A DNA stretch of 64,000 bases from Sulfitobacter sp. HNIBRBA3233 (GCF_040149665.1 NZ_JBEFLP010000001.1:124001-188000), one strand, 5' to 3'. Shown: positions 43,940 to 53,090, numbered from the stretch's first letter. Translations and numbers: made by a program. Notes: generated by a model not told the origin, from the letters alone.

Positions 43940-44716
43940 TTACGCAGCTTGGGTTGCCGAAAGGAACCCGCGCAGTCGCTCTGATTTGGGGCTGCCGAAC
44001 AGCGTGTCGGGCGCCCCTTGTTCTTCGATCAGGCCCTGGTGCAGGAACACGACCGTGTCCGATACATCCGCGGCCAGTTTCATGTCGTGGGTCACGATCA
44101 TCATCGTACGCCCCTCGGTGGCGAGATCCTTGATCACGCGCACCACTTCCTGTTCCAGTTCGGGATCGAGCGCCGAGGTCGGTTCGTCGAACAGGAGGGC
44201 TTCGGGTTCCATGCAGAGCGCGCGCGCGATGGCGGCGCGCTGTTGCTGGCCCCCCGACAGCTGGGCCGGGTAGACATCGCATTTGTCACCGATGCCCACC
44301 TTGTCGAGATAGCCGCGCGCGGCGCGCTCGACCTCGGCGCGGTCGCGGCCCAGCACGGTGACCGGCGCTTCCATGACGTTTTGCAGGATCGTCATGTGGG
44401 ACCACAGATTGAACTGCTGGAACACCATGGACAGGTTGGTGCGGATGCGCAGCACCTGCTTGGGGTCGGCGGGCCGGCGCGCGTGTCCGTCACCGCGCCA
44501 TTTCACCGGTTCGCCCTTGAACAGGACATCGCCCTGCTGGCTGTCTTCGAGCAGGTTGCAGCAGCGCAGCAGCGTGGATTTGCCGGACCCCGACGACCCG
44601 ATCAGCGAGATCACATGCCCCTTGGGCGCCGCGATCGACACGCCCTTGATAACCTCCAGCTGCCCGTAGGCCTTGTGCAGGTCGCGGATTTCAATCACCG
44701 GGTCTTGAGTGGTCAC
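43940..44716 (-). CDS. ABC transporter ATP-binding protein (polar amino acid type)
   Basis: This 258-residue ATPase has Walker A GSSGSGKST, the Q-loop VFQQFNLW, the signature LSGGQQQRAAIARAL, Walker B ALLFDEPTSALD and the H-loop VTHD. It is of the HisP/GlnQ type. GTG 44716 (MTTQDPVIEIRDLHKAYG) is chosen with AGGAGAAG upstream; an earlier in-frame start would add non-homologous residues. It is the first gene of the operon, 29 bases before the binding protein. Confidence 0.9.
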   Translation of the reverse strand: MTTQDPVIEIRDLHKAYGQLEVIKGVSIAAPKGHVISLIGSSGSGKSTLLRCCNLLEDSQQGDVLFKGEPVKWRGDGHARRPADPKQVLRIRTNLSMVFQQFNLWSHMTILQNVMEAPVTVLGRDRAEVERAARGYLDKVGIGDKCDVYPAQLSGGQQQRAAIARALCMEPEALLFDEPTSALDPELEQEVVRVIKDLATEGRTMMIVTHDMKLAADVSDTVVFLHQGLIEEQGAPDTLFGSPKSERLRGFLSATQAA

Positions 44717-44812
44717 GGTTGGCCAACTTCTCCTGTTGCAGCGGGGATTTGAGAGCAAAAAGCCGCGAGGTGCAACGAGGAATGGTCAAAAAGGGGGCAA
44801 ACTATCCCTGCG

Positions 44813-45250
44813 TCAACCGGTTTCGGCGCGTTTGCGGGCATTGGCGCTGTCCACATCGGTCACACCCAGAAGGTTGGCCACCAGCCTGAGCAGCGCATCC
44901 TCTTCCTTGGCGCGCTTGCCATCGGCGAGGGCGACCTTCCACAGCGCCTCGACCACCGCGCGGCGTTCGTCGTAGGCGACCGCATCCTTGATCGCGCGGG
45001 TGAAGCGCACCGTATCGGGGGCCTCGGCCTCGAGTATCTCGGCGTCGGCCAGTAGCGCGTCGCGGTCGGCGTCTTCCAGCGCGTAGCGCGCAGCGAGAAT
45101 GTCGCGGATGCGGGCGCGTTCACCGGCGCTGTAGTCGTTGTCGGATCGCGCGACGCGCACCAGAAGCGCTGCAAGCGCGCGGCGCGCGTCGGTGTCGGGC
45201 AGGGGAGCGGGGGCCGGATCGGTCAGCCGTTTGAGAAGATCTGCGAACAT
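44813..45250 (-). CDS. TerB-family protein (copy 1)
   Basis: This is a 145-residue all-helical protein of the tellurite-resistance TerB/DjlA-N fold: ARRALAALLVRVARSDNDYS, then RAVVEALWKVALADGKRAKEE. The acidic residues at the helix ends are the family's probable metal sites. ATG 45250 (MFADLLKRL) is chosen; a TTG two codons upstream is less likely. It follows the other TerB-like gene by 28 bases and shares its layout, so the pair is a tandem duplication. No other ter gene is near. Confidence 0.82.
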   Translation of the reverse strand: MFADLLKRLTDPAPAPLPDTDARRALAALLVRVARSDNDYSAGERARIRDILAARYALEDADRDALLADAEILEAEAPDTVRFTRAIKDAVAYDERRAVVEALWKVALADGKRAKEEDALLRLVANLLGVTDVDSANARKRAETG

Positions 45251-45278
45251 GGACAAGACTTAGGTGGCCAGAGCCGGA

Positions 45279-45716
45279 TTACAAAGAACCGAGCGCATTT
45301 TTTCGGGCGGCCTCGATATCGTCGTCGGACAGGCCGAGCGCTTCCTCGATCGCGATCAGCTGCGATTCTTCCATGTCGTCGCGGATGCCGTCGGCCAGCG
45401 CCACCTTCCACATCGCGTCACCGAGGGCGCGGCGGTGTTCGTAATCGACCTCCTCGCGCAGGATCGCGGTGAATTCGGGTGTGCCGGGGGCGTGGCGTTC
45501 GAGCCTCTCGCACTCCGCCCGCAGCTTGGCCGCGTCGAGCGGTTTGAGGCCGAAGGTCGCGGCGAGGATACGGTCGATCTGCGCCACTTCGGACACGACA
45601 TATTGCCGGTTGGCGAGTGCTACCCGCACCAGAAGCGCACCGAGTGCGAGCTGTGCGTTGGGCTGGGGCAGCGGTTTGGGCGCGGGCGCGCGGCGGGGGA
45701 AGAGACGTTCAAGCAT
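45279..45716 (-). CDS. TerB-family protein (copy 2)
   Basis: This is a 145-residue paralogue of the next gene, with the same order of motifs: LALGALLVRVALANRQYVVS, then RALGDAMWKVALADGIRDD. The N-terminal basic stretch (MLERLFPRRAPAPKP) differs from copy 1. ATG 45716 is chosen because the upstream residues are not homologous. The two copies are the same length and about a third identical by eye, so they may form a heteromer. Confidence 0.8.
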   Translation of the reverse strand: MLERLFPRRAPAPKPLPQPNAQLALGALLVRVALANRQYVVSEVAQIDRILAATFGLKPLDAAKLRAECERLERHAPGTPEFTAILREEVDYEHRRALGDAMWKVALADGIRDDMEESQLIAIEEALGLSDDDIEAARKNALGSL

Positions 45717-45726
45717 GGTGCGATGA

Positions 45727-46377
45727 TTAGCTGAGGTCCAGCGGCTTGCCAAACCTTATTGTATCGAGAGCAATACCTTGCGGGTCGGTGTTGGTGATGA
45801 CGACACCGGCGATGTCGTCCACGCCGCCCTGCCGCACGAACCCGATCGCGTCCTCGCCCAGCGGGCTGAGGACAAGGCTGGCAAGCAGGGCGCCGTCGCG
45901 GCGCAGGAAGGTGACTTCGGCGGCGCCCTCTTCACCGCCGCGCAGGTGCAGCACAAGGGCGTATTGGTCGTCGTCGAACAGCATCGCGATGGCGCCTTCG
46001 CCCTGTGCCTCACGCTTGGGAAAGCCGGCGGGGCCGTAGCCGTTCAGAACGCTGACCCCCATGAACCCCACGACCGACAGGTTCTGGCCCGTCTCGCCCG
46101 GGATCAGGGTCAGCGGGCCGAAGGCGCTGCCGGTGATCGCGTCATGGGTGCCGTTCGGCGCGATGCGGTGGCCCGCGAACCGTTCGGCGAATTGCGCCCC
46201 GTCGAGGCGCAGCACCTCGTCCACAGGATGTCCGGGCCCGTAGGCCTTCCGGGTTTCGTCGAAGGTGATGATGCGCGGCAGTGACAGATCACTGGCGGAG
46301 ACGATGCAGACGGCTGTGTCACAGGCCGACACGACCTGCGGCAGGATCCAGAAGAAGGCCGCGCAGAGGAATCTCAT
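45727..46377 (-). CDS. exported protein of unknown function
   Basis: This is a 216-residue protein with a signal peptide (FLCAAFFWILPQVVSA, cleavage near residue 18), two early cysteines (CDTAVC), and a beta-rich mature part. The ending, VDDIAGVVITNTDPQGIALDTIRFG, is a pattern seen in secreted roseobacter proteins and resembles a beta-sandwich domain. It starts 22 bases after the DUF1330 gene ends and stops 10 bases before the TerB pair, so all may be co-transcribed. No function is proposed. Confidence 0.7.
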   Translation of the reverse strand: MRFLCAAFFWILPQVVSACDTAVCIVSASDLSLPRIITFDETRKAYGPGHPVDEVLRLDGAQFAERFAGHRIAPNGTHDAITGSAFGPLTLIPGETGQNLSVVGFMGVSVLNGYGPAGFPKREAQGEGAIAMLFDDDQYALVLHLRGGEEGAAEVTFLRRDGALLASLVLSPLGEDAIGFVRQGGVDDIAGVVITNTDPQGIALDTIRFGKPLDLS

Positions 46378-46398
46378 CGCGCGATCATATCACGAAAA

Positions 46399-46695
46399 TC
46401 AGTTTTCGTAGCCCTCGATTATCATCAGGCTGCCGTCCGCGGCGTTCAGGCGGATTTCCTTGGCGGACTGGTAGGCGGAGCTTTCGTAGCAGGCGACCGC
46501 CTCGGCGTAGCTGGGGAATTCGATCACCACGGTGCGCGGGTGGACGCTGCCTTCGCGGGTCTGCTGGGTGCCGCCGCGCACCAGAAACTTTGCGCCGTAA
46601 TCGGCAAAGGGCTTGGCGTTGGCGGCGCGGTACTTGTCGTAGACCTCCGCGTCGCGGACATCCATATTTGCGATCCAGTATCCTTTGGGGGCCAT
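46399..46695 (-). CDS. DUF1330 family protein
   Basis: This is a 98-residue protein with the DUF1330 pattern: KGYWIANMDVRDAEVYDKYRAA, then FLVRGG, RTVVIEFPSYAEAVACYES, and the end MIIEGYEN. The fold is a ferredoxin-like dimer of the ABM type; the function is not known. ATG 46695 begins MAPKGYW. It lies 30 bases after rlmJ. Confidence 0.86.
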   Translation of the reverse strand: MAPKGYWIANMDVRDAEVYDKYRAANAKPFADYGAKFLVRGGTQQTREGSVHPRTVVIEFPSYAEAVACYESSAYQSAKEIRLNAADGSLMIIEGYEN

Positions 46696-46724
46696 GTCTT
46701 CCTCCGAATTGTCGCCCTGCCGGT

Positions 46725-47504
46725 CTAGGCCAGCGCGGCGAATTTACGAGCGATACGGGCGGCTTCCTTATCCAGCCCGTAGGGCGGGTTTAGCACGAAA
46801 AGACCCGATCCCACCATACCGTGGCCGGGCCGGGCGGGGGCAAAGCGCACCTCGTGGCGCAGGGCCTGCGGATGCGCACCGCTGAGCGCGTTCAGCATCG
46901 GCTTGTGCGCCCCGCTCGTCAGGATCGGATACCACAGCGCGATGATGCCCACGTTCCACGCGCGCGCCAGCTTGGCCACGGTGCGCGGGATGGTGTCGTA
47001 GTCGGTCTTGATCTCGTAGCTGGGATCTATCAGCAAAAGCCCGCGACGCGGCGTCGGCGGGCAGAGCGCGAAGGCCAGTTCCAACCCGTCGCGCAGATGG
47101 CAGGTGGCGGGGTAGGGCGACATCGCCAGATCGAGGGCCGCATGCTCGCGCGGGTGCAGCTCGGCCAGATGCAGGTGATCGGTGTCGCGCAGAAGCTCTG
47201 CCGCGATCAGCGGGGATCCGGGGTAGGCCTCCGGCCCGTGGGCTGCGCGCACCGCCGCCAATGTGCGGGCATAGGGATGATCGGGGGTGAACCAGTCGCT
47301 GACGCGGGCGATGCCCTGCGCGGCCTCCTGCGTCTTGCGCGCGGCGGCGTCGTCCAGATCATAGAGCGCGCGGCCGCTGTGCGTCTCGATATAGCTGAGC
47401 GGCTTGTCCTTGCGGGTCAGATAATCGAGCGTCCACGCCAGCAGGCTGTGCTTGTGCACATCGGCGAGGTTTCCCGCGTGATAGATATGTTGGTAGCTGA
47501 GCAT
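46725..47504 (-). CDS. rlmJ: 23S rRNA (adenine-2030-N6)-methyltransferase
   Basis: This 259-residue enzyme methylates A2030 of 23S rRNA (E. coli numbering). The N-terminal signature LSYQHIYHAGNLADVHKH is diagnostic, and the catalytic DPSYE segment (family D-P-P/S-Y) follows GLLLIDPSYE. A normal SAM-binding fold with ETHSGRALYDL is visible. ATG 47504 begins that signature. The longer open frame upstream runs inside the neighbouring membrane-protein gene out of frame. Confidence 0.92.
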   Translation of the reverse strand: MLSYQHIYHAGNLADVHKHSLLAWTLDYLTRKDKPLSYIETHSGRALYDLDDAAARKTQEAAQGIARVSDWFTPDHPYARTLAAVRAAHGPEAYPGSPLIAAELLRDTDHLHLAELHPREHAALDLAMSPYPATCHLRDGLELAFALCPPTPRRGLLLIDPSYEIKTDYDTIPRTVAKLARAWNVGIIALWYPILTSGAHKPMLNALSGAHPQALRHEVRFAPARPGHGMVGSGLFVLNPPYGLDKEAARIARKFAALA

Positions 47505-47557
47505 GGCGCAGGTGTAGACGATCGCGGCGGGCGCGCAATGGGCAATGCGGGCGCGGG

Positions 47558-48409
47558 CTAGGCCGCCCGTTCGACCGGATCGTTGAAGATCACCCCGCCG
47601 AAGCGGCCCTTGACCATCCAGCTGAGGCCGAAGGCCCAGAGCGCCACCGCCTCGCACCAGAAGGTCATGTGGTTGGCGTTCCACCAGCCGACGTCGAGCG
47701 TGGTCAGATGGGCGACAACCGCATAGGCGCCCATGGCGAGAATGCACAGGATCATCACGCTACCGCACAGGATGTAGAACGAATTGCGGATCTGCTTGTT
47801 TCGGGTATAGCTCTTGTCGGGATTGATCTGGTGCGGCTCGGCGGCGGTGAAGATGACCAGCGCGAACCACGCAAGGAAGGAAAACAGCAGCATCGCCGAG
47901 GTATAGTGGACCGTGGCCGACCACGGCGTCAGCTCGAAATAGGCGACGAGGTCGGGCAGGCCGTCGCGCGGTGGCACCTTGATCAGGTCCAGCGCCTCCG
48001 GCGCGGGGCCGAAGGTCACGATGGCACGGGCCACGAAGGCGGTCTCGTCACAGCCGTAGCCGGAGGTGGGAAACAGCGCGACACCGAAAGCGAAAAATCC
48101 CGCCAGCGAAGACAGCTTGGCCTCTGCCGCGGTCTCGCCGCGGTAGACCAGCATGTAGGTGCCGATAAAGATCAGCGCGCCGATGAACGGCGCGCCCCAG
48201 AACGGCGCGTAATAGTAGTGGCTGATGGAGTGGCGAAAGCAGGTTTCGAGGAAAGGGTTGAAGGCACCCACGATCAGGATCGTCGGCAGGCCAAGCGCCA
48301 CGAGACCCACGAAGAACGTCAGCTGGCGCTGGTTGATGGTGGCATAGCGGTCGGCTGCGGGCGGTGTCGCCCCGTGGTAGCGATCCGGGCCGGTCTGGAA
48401 CAGCTTCAT
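47558..48409 (-). CDS. predicted membrane protein (unknown)
   Basis: This is a 283-residue protein with about six membrane helices (FFVGLVALGLPTILIVGAF, APFIGALIFIGTYMLVY, LSSLAGFFAFGVALF, MLLFSFLAWFALVIF, YILCGSVMILCILAMGAYA, WCEAVALWAFGLSWMV). A conserved-looking ISHYYYAPFWG near residue 62 and the YGCDE box resemble small diacylglycerol- or DUF998-like membrane families, but I am not sure. It starts 111 bases upstream of pyrG's end. No function is proposed. Confidence 0.7.
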   Translation of the reverse strand: MKLFQTGPDRYHGATPPAADRYATINQRQLTFFVGLVALGLPTILIVGAFNPFLETCFRHSISHYYYAPFWGAPFIGALIFIGTYMLVYRGETAAEAKLSSLAGFFAFGVALFPTSGYGCDETAFVARAIVTFGPAPEALDLIKVPPRDGLPDLVAYFELTPWSATVHYTSAMLLFSFLAWFALVIFTAAEPHQINPDKSYTRNKQIRNSFYILCGSVMILCILAMGAYAVVAHLTTLDVGWWNANHMTFWCEAVALWAFGLSWMVKGRFGGVIFNDPVERAA

Positions 48410-48520
48410 GGCGGTCGGGCCTCGCGCGTCGGTGACGTTACGTCAACGCTAGCGATCGACGCCCCTGCGCGCAACCTTCCTGCACGCTGGATGGGGCGGC
48501 GGCCTGCGGGCCGCGCGGGA

Positions 48521-50164
48521 TCAGACCAGCCGCGACATTTCCTTGGCCGCGCGCACGAAATCCTTGAACAGCGGATGCGGATCGAAGGGTTTCGATTTCA
48601 ATTCGGGGTGGAACTGCACACCGATGAACCACGGGTGATCCGACCATTCGACGATTTCGGGCAGCTTGCCGTCCGGTGACATGCCCGAGAAACACAGCCC
48701 CGCTTCCTCAAGCTGCTTGCGGTAGGCGATGTCGACCTCGTAGCGGTGGCGGTGGCGTTCGTCGATGGCGGTCGTGCCGTAGACTTCGGCCACCCGCGAC
48801 CCTTCCTTGAGCGAGGCGTCATAGGCGCCCAGACGCATGGTGCCGCCCTTGTCGTCGCCGACCTTGCGTTCGACCTTGTGATTTCCCTGCACCCATTCCT
48901 TTAGGTGGTAGACCACGGGTTCGAAGCGTTTCTTGCCGGCCTCGTGGTCGAACTCCTCGGATCCCGCCGCCGTCAGGCCCGCGACGTTGCGCGCCGCCTC
49001 GATCACCGCCATCTGCATGCCCAGACAGATGCCCAGATAGGGCACCTTGTGCTCGCGGGCATATTGGGCGGCCTTGATCTTGCCCTCGGTGCCGCGCTCG
49101 CCGAACCCGCCGGGCACGAGGATCGCGTGGAACCCTTCGAGGTGCGGTGCCGCAGCCTCGGTATCGAAAATCTCGGCGTCGACCCATTCCACCTTGACCT
49201 TGACGCGGTTCGCCATGCCGCCGTGGGTCAGCGCCTCGGCGATGGATTTATAGGCATCCTCGAGCTGGGTGTACTTGCCGACGATGGCCACGCGCACTTC
49301 GCCTTCTGGGTTGTGGATGCGGTCGGACACATCGTTCCAGACCGTCAGGTCGGGGCGCGGGGCGGGGGAGATATCGAAGGCGTCGAGCACGGCCTGATCA
49401 AGCCCCTGCGCGTGGTAGGCCAGCGGCGCGTCATAGATCGTCGACAGGTCGTAGGCGGCGACCACCGCTTCCTTGCGAACGTTACAAAAGAGCGCGATCT
49501 TCTCGCGTTCCTTTTCGGGGATCGGCTGTTCCGAGCGGCACACGAGGATGTCGGGCGCGATGCCGATGCTTTGCAGTTCCTTGACCGAGTGTTGCGTCGG
49601 CTTGGTCTTGAGCTCGCCTGAGGCGGCCAGATAGGGCAGCAGGGTCAGGTGCATGAAGATGCACTGGCCGCGCGGCTTGTCGTGGGAGAACTGGCGGATC
49701 GCCTCGAAGAACGGCAGGCCCTCGATGTCCCCGACGGTGCCGCCGATCTCGCAGAGCATGAAATCGACCTCGTCATCGCCGATGTGCAGGAAGTCCTTGA
49801 TTTCGTTGGTGACGTGCGGGACGACCTGTATGGTCTTGCCCAGATAGTCGCCGCGCCGTTCCTTTTCGAGAACGTTCGAATAGATCCGGCCGGATGAGAC
49901 GGAATCGGTCTTGCGCGCGGGCACACCGGTAAAGCGTTCGTAGTGACCCAGATCGAGATCGGTTTCCGCACCGTCATCGGTGACAAAGACCTCGCCGTGC
50001 TCGAACGGGCTCATCGTGCCGGGATCGACATTGAGGTAGGGATCGAGTTTGCGCAGGCGCACGCTGAACCCGCGGGCTTGCAGCAAGGCCCCGAGCGCCG
50101 CGGAGGCGAGCCCCTTGCCCAATGAGGAAACCACACCGCCGGTGATGAAAATATAGCGTGCCAT
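48521..50164 (-). CDS. pyrG: CTP synthase
   Basis: This 547-residue enzyme turns UTP and glutamine into CTP. The N-terminal amidoligase domain (to about 270) begins [18 protein letters not shown]; the C-terminal class I GATase has its nucleophile in GICLGMQM and His/Glu in [15 protein letters not shown]. The C-terminal residues are normal. The upstream gap of about 195 bases to secG contains a hairpin, but no clear leader attenuator. The ATG at 50164 is well placed. Confidence 0.96.
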   Translation of the reverse strand: MARYIFITGGVVSSLGKGLASAALGALLQARGFSVRLRKLDPYLNVDPGTMSPFEHGEVFVTDDGAETDLDLGHYERFTGVPARKTDSVSSGRIYSNVLEKERRGDYLGKTIQVVPHVTNEIKDFLHIGDDEVDFMLCEIGGTVGDIEGLPFFEAIRQFSHDKPRGQCIFMHLTLLPYLAASGELKTKPTQHSVKELQSIGIAPDILVCRSEQPIPEKEREKIALFCNVRKEAVVAAYDLSTIYDAPLAYHAQGLDQAVLDAFDISPAPRPDLTVWNDVSDRIHNPEGEVRVAIVGKYTQLEDAYKSIAEALTHGGMANRVKVKVEWVDAEIFDTEAAAPHLEGFHAILVPGGFGERGTEGKIKAAQYAREHKVPYLGICLGMQMAVIEAARNVAGLTAAGSEEFDHEAGKKRFEPVVYHLKEWVQGNHKVERKVGDDKGGTMRLGAYDASLKEGSRVAEVYGTTAIDERHRHRYEVDIAYRKQLEEAGLCFSGMSPDGKLPEIVEWSDHPWFIGVQFHPELKSKPFDPHPLFKDFVRAAKEMSRLV

Positions 50165-50298
50165 CAGTCAGGAACTCCCGTGCGCATCATGCGTCTGCTC
50201 GTTGTTTTTCCGGGGCCTGATCGACCGCCCGGAGGGGTGCTGCAAACGCACCATCACGGGACTTAAGCCTATCAGGATTCGCAAGGCCAAGGCAAGGC

Positions 50299-50336
50299 GG
50301 CGGACGCAACATGATGTTGCGCGCGGGCCATCCGCC
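50299..50336 (-). terminator. hairpin downstream of secG
   Basis: GGCGGA (50299-50304) pairs with TCCGCC (50331-50336), and an inner GCAACA/TGTTGC stem with a TGA loop lies between (about 50306-50320). It is 24 bases downstream of the secG stop on the minus strand. No T-tract; a Rho-aided stop or processing site is equally possible. Confidence 0.4.
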
Positions 50337-50359
50337 TCAATCAGTTGAGTTTATTGTTG

Positions 50360-50728
50360 TCAGTCGACCGTGGGAACCAACGGTGCATCGTCGCCCTGGG
50401 CCGGAGGCAGCAGGTTATCGAGATCCGGCGCCGCGGGGCCGTCGTCGTCGATCTGGTTCAACGCGGGGGGCGATTGTGTCAGCCGGTCGATGACCGATAC
50501 GCCCGCCGAGCGCTGCGCCGATACGATGGTCAGCGTGATCGAGGTGACCACGAAGGCCGCTCCCAAAAGCCACGTCAGCTTGCTCATCGGGGTGGCAGGC
50601 GCGCGGCCCGACGTGCCGCCGCCACCGCCGCCGATGCCCAGGCCACCACCCTCGGAGCGTTGCAGAAGCACGACCCCGATAAGGCCAAGCGCGAGGAGGA
50701 GGTGGATGATCAGGACGACGTTTTCCAT
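50360..50728 (-). CDS. secG: preprotein translocase subunit SecG
   Basis: This 122-residue partner of SecYE has two membrane helices (VVLIIHLLLALGLIGVVLLQ and LTWLLGAAFVVTSITLTIV) joined by the typical SEGGGLGIGGGGGG loop. The C-terminal 45 residues are Pro/Asp-rich (PPALNQIDDDGPAAPDLDN), an extension common in Rhodobacterales. ATG 50728 begins MENVVLIIHLL; longer starts would run into a hydrophilic region that does not fit. Confidence 0.9.
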   Translation of the reverse strand: MENVVLIIHLLLALGLIGVVLLQRSEGGGLGIGGGGGGTSGRAPATPMSKLTWLLGAAFVVTSITLTIVSAQRSAGVSVIDRLTQSPPALNQIDDDGPAAPDLDNLLPPAQGDDAPLVPTVD

Positions 50729-50871
50729 GGCGGTACGGCTGCTCTTGTCTTTCGGGGTGTCTATTCGGCTTTGGGGGTATCTAGGCAAGTTTGCCCGCAG
50801 GAGCAAGGGAGGAACACGAGACGGTGTCGGAAGCAGTGGACAGCGCCCGGAATTCGCGGCAGGTTGGCGCC

Positions 50872-51507
50872 ATGCCCCATGACAGCCATGACCACGATCA
50901 CGACCATGATCACCCGCATTCGTTGCTCCCGTCCGATCCCGCCTTGCGGGTCAAGGCGCTGGAGACTGTCCTGACGGCCAAGGGTCTGATCGACCCCGCC
51001 GCCCTCGACGAGATCATCGACACCTACGAGAACCGCATCGGCCCGCGCAACGGCGCGCGCGTGGTGGCCAAGGCGTGGAGCGATCCCGGTTTCGCGCAGG
51101 CCCTGCGTGACGATGCCACGCAGGCGGTTGCCGATCTGGGCTACTACGGTCGGCAGGGGGAGCATCTAGTGGTGGTCGAAAACACGCCTGAGCGTCACAA
51201 CATGGTCGTCTGCACGCTGTGCAGCTGCTATCCGTGGCCGCTGCTGGGGATCCCGCCGGGGTGGTACAAATCTGATGCCTACCGTGCCCGCGCCGTGCGC
51301 GAGCCGCGCGCGGTGCTGGCGGATTTCGGCGTGCACCTGCCCGAGGACACATCCGTAAGGGTGTGGGATTCGACGGCAGAGGTGCGGTATCTTGTGCTGC
51401 CGATGCGCCCTGCGGGGACGGAAGATCTGGACGAAGAGGCGCTGGCCGGGCTGGTCAGCCGCGACAGCATGATCGGCACGGCGCTGGCCGGGGCGGCGCC
51501 CGCGTGA
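50872..51507 (+). CDS. nthA: nitrile hydratase alpha subunit, cobalt type
   Basis: This 211-residue subunit hydrates nitriles to amides with the beta subunit. The metal site Cys114-Thr-Leu-Cys117-Ser118-Cys119 has Thr after the first Cys (CTLCSC), the form usual for cobalt enzymes; two of the cysteines are normally oxidised. The first 16 residues contain seven histidines in a regular His-Asp pattern, which is unusual and may hold metal for loading. ATG 50872 is chosen because the upstream frame is not homologous. It overlaps the beta gene by 4 bases. Confidence 0.92.
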   Translation: MPHDSHDHDHDHDHPHSLLPSDPALRVKALETVLTAKGLIDPAALDEIIDTYENRIGPRNGARVVAKAWSDPGFAQALRDDATQAVADLGYYGRQGEHLVVVENTPERHNMVVCTLCSCYPWPLLGIPPGWYKSDAYRARAVREPRAVLADFGVHLPEDTSVRVWDSTAEVRYLVLPMRPAGTEDLDEEALAGLVSRDSMIGTALAGAAPA

Positions 51508-52184
51508 GCCGTGTGCACGATATGGGCGGGCGTTTCGGTGACGGCGCGGTGCGGCCCGAAGGCGAAGGGGACCCGGTCTTTCACGAGGACTGGCACGCAC
51601 GGGCGCTGGCGCTGACCCTGGCGGCGGGCAGTCTGGGAAAATGGAACATCGATGTATCGCGCCACGCGCGCGAATGTCTGGCCCCGAAGGATTATACCGC
51701 CTTCGGCTATTACGAGAAATGGCTTGGCGGGCTTGCCGACCTGCTGGTCAATACCGGTGTGCTGACCCGTGAAGAGCTTGCCGGTGCGGATGCCGGTGCG
51801 ATCAGCGATCTGGCCGAACGCAAGCTCACTTCCGATCAGGTGGCGGGCGTGCTGGCCAAAGGGGGCCCTGCCGACCGCGACAGCGCGGTGGCACCTGCCT
51901 TTGCCGCGGGCGACGCGGTGCAGACGCGCGCGCGGGCCGGCAATGTGATGGTCGCGGGCGGGCACACGCGGCTGCCCGCCTACGCCGCGGCCGCGCGGGG
52001 GCGCATCCTGCGCTACCACGGCACCCATGTGCTGCCCGACAGCAGCGCCCACGGTCTGGGCGACGCGCCCGAGCCGCTATACGCCGTGGTCTTTGCGGCC
52101 TCCGAGCTCTGGCTGCATCCCGAGCATCCCGGCGACGAGGTGGTGCTGGACCTGTGGCAGAGCTATCTGGAGCCTGCGCGATGA
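51504..52184 (+). CDS. nthB: nitrile hydratase beta subunit
   Basis: This 226-residue partner of NthA supplies residues around the active site. The start [16 protein letters not shown] and the C-terminal SH3-like barrel ([20 protein letters not shown], then [20 protein letters not shown]) are diagnostic. GTG 51504 overlaps the nthA stop (GTGA), so the two are made together. Length is normal. It also overlaps the activator gene by 4 bases (ATGA). Confidence 0.92.
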   Translation: MSRVHDMGGRFGDGAVRPEGEGDPVFHEDWHARALALTLAAGSLGKWNIDVSRHARECLAPKDYTAFGYYEKWLGGLADLLVNTGVLTREELAGADAGAISDLAERKLTSDQVAGVLAKGGPADRDSAVAPAFAAGDAVQTRARAGNVMVAGGHTRLPAYAAAARGRILRYHGTHVLPDSSAHGLGDAPEPLYAVVFAASELWLHPEHPGDEVVLDLWQSYLEPAR

Positions 52185-52510
52185 GCGACCGGCCGGAGCC
52201 CGTCTTCGAAGCGCCCTGGCACGCGCAGCTGTTCGCGCTGACCGTTCATCTGAACGAAGCGGGGCACTTCGGCTGGCCGGACTGGGCCGCGCGGTTCGGC
52301 GCGACGCTGAAGCGCCACGGGCTGGAACGGGATCTGAACGGCGGGGACGACTATTTCACGGCGTGGCTGGAGGCGCTGGAGCACATGATGGCCGAGCGCG
52401 GCATGGCCGAAGCGCAAGCGCTGGCCGAGATGCGCGCCGCCTGGGAGCGCGCCTATCTGACGACGCCCCATGGCGCACCGGTGACGCTGGACGACGCTGT
52501 CGGCCCCTGA
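52181..52510 (+). CDS. nitrile hydratase accessory/activator protein
   Basis: This is a 109-residue protein with the P14K-like/NHase accessory fold: EAPWHAQLFALTVHLNEAGHF and DWAARFGATLKRH. Such proteins deliver cobalt to the alpha subunit and resemble the N-terminal part of the beta subunit. The start ATG overlaps the nthB stop. No amidase gene follows, so the acid-producing second step is not encoded here. Confidence 0.86.
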   Translation: MSDRPEPVFEAPWHAQLFALTVHLNEAGHFGWPDWAARFGATLKRHGLERDLNGGDDYFTAWLEALEHMMAERGMAEAQALAEMRAAWERAYLTTPHGAPVTLDDAVGP

Positions 52511-52518
52511 GGGGCCGA
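52500..52518. terminator. hairpin with the nthE-type gene's stop codon in its loop
   Basis: TCGGCCCC (52500-52507) and GGGGCCGA (52511-52518) form an 8-bp perfect stem, and the 3-nt loop is the TGA stop codon of the accessory-protein gene. It lies between convergent genes. No T-tract is present, so its action as terminator is only likely. Confidence 0.45.
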
Positions 52519-52540
52519 GGCGCCCCGCCCACCGTCCCGG

Positions 52541-52936
52541 TCAGGTGTCGACATCATCCACATCCGCCTGACCCGACAGCGTGCGCCGCACGATCGACCA
52601 GCTGAGCCCGATGGCGAGTACGAGGCTGAGCACCACAAGGCCGAGCCACAGATTGAAGCTGGGATTGTCGAGATTGATCAGGCCCAGATCCGCCGCCACC
52701 CAGATCAGCGCGGCGACGAGCGCCGCCACCAGCATCATCCCGAGGATGCCGATGCTGCGCAGCGAGGCGCGCAGGTAGATGATGTAGCCGACCAGCAGAA
52801 TCAGCCCGATCAGCACCGCGATGGACAGGTTCATGTGTCCGTAGCTGCGCACCCACTGCACATAATTGTACTCGGTCGGGTTGAACGTCGCCGCCAGCAG
52901 CAAAAACGCCCCCAGCCAGCGCAGTAGAAAGCCCAT
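52541..52936 (-). CDS. small membrane protein (DUF6524-like)
   Basis: This 131-residue protein has four membrane segments ([77 protein letters not shown]). A conserved-looking [10 protein letters not shown] follows the first helix. The ending is acidic ([10 protein letters not shown]). I believe it belongs to DUF6524; the function is unknown. It converges with the nitrile hydratase genes and diverges from purA. Confidence 0.72.
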   Translation of the reverse strand: MGFLLRWLGAFLLLAATFNPTEYNYVQWVRSYGHMNLSIAVLIGLILLVGYIIYLRASLRSIGILGMMLVAALVAALIWVAADLGLINLDNPSFNLWLGLVVLSLVLAIGLSWSIVRRTLSGQADVDDVDT

Positions 52937-53090
52937 CGATCCCCTCCGTTCCCGTACCTCGGCGGGGACTATCCGCGCCCCATCGCCGAAAGTCTACCTT
53001 TTGCGGTTTTCCCGGCGGCGCCGGGCCGCTATGAGGGGCGCGGGTTTGAAAACGCGCGCGGGCGCTCCCCGTCTTTTTGAGAGGATCATC

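Noticed and set aside
44813-45716. Tellurite-resistance locus
   Set aside because: Only TerB-fold proteins occur; terA, terC, terD and terZ are absent, so the name of the fold should not be read as function.
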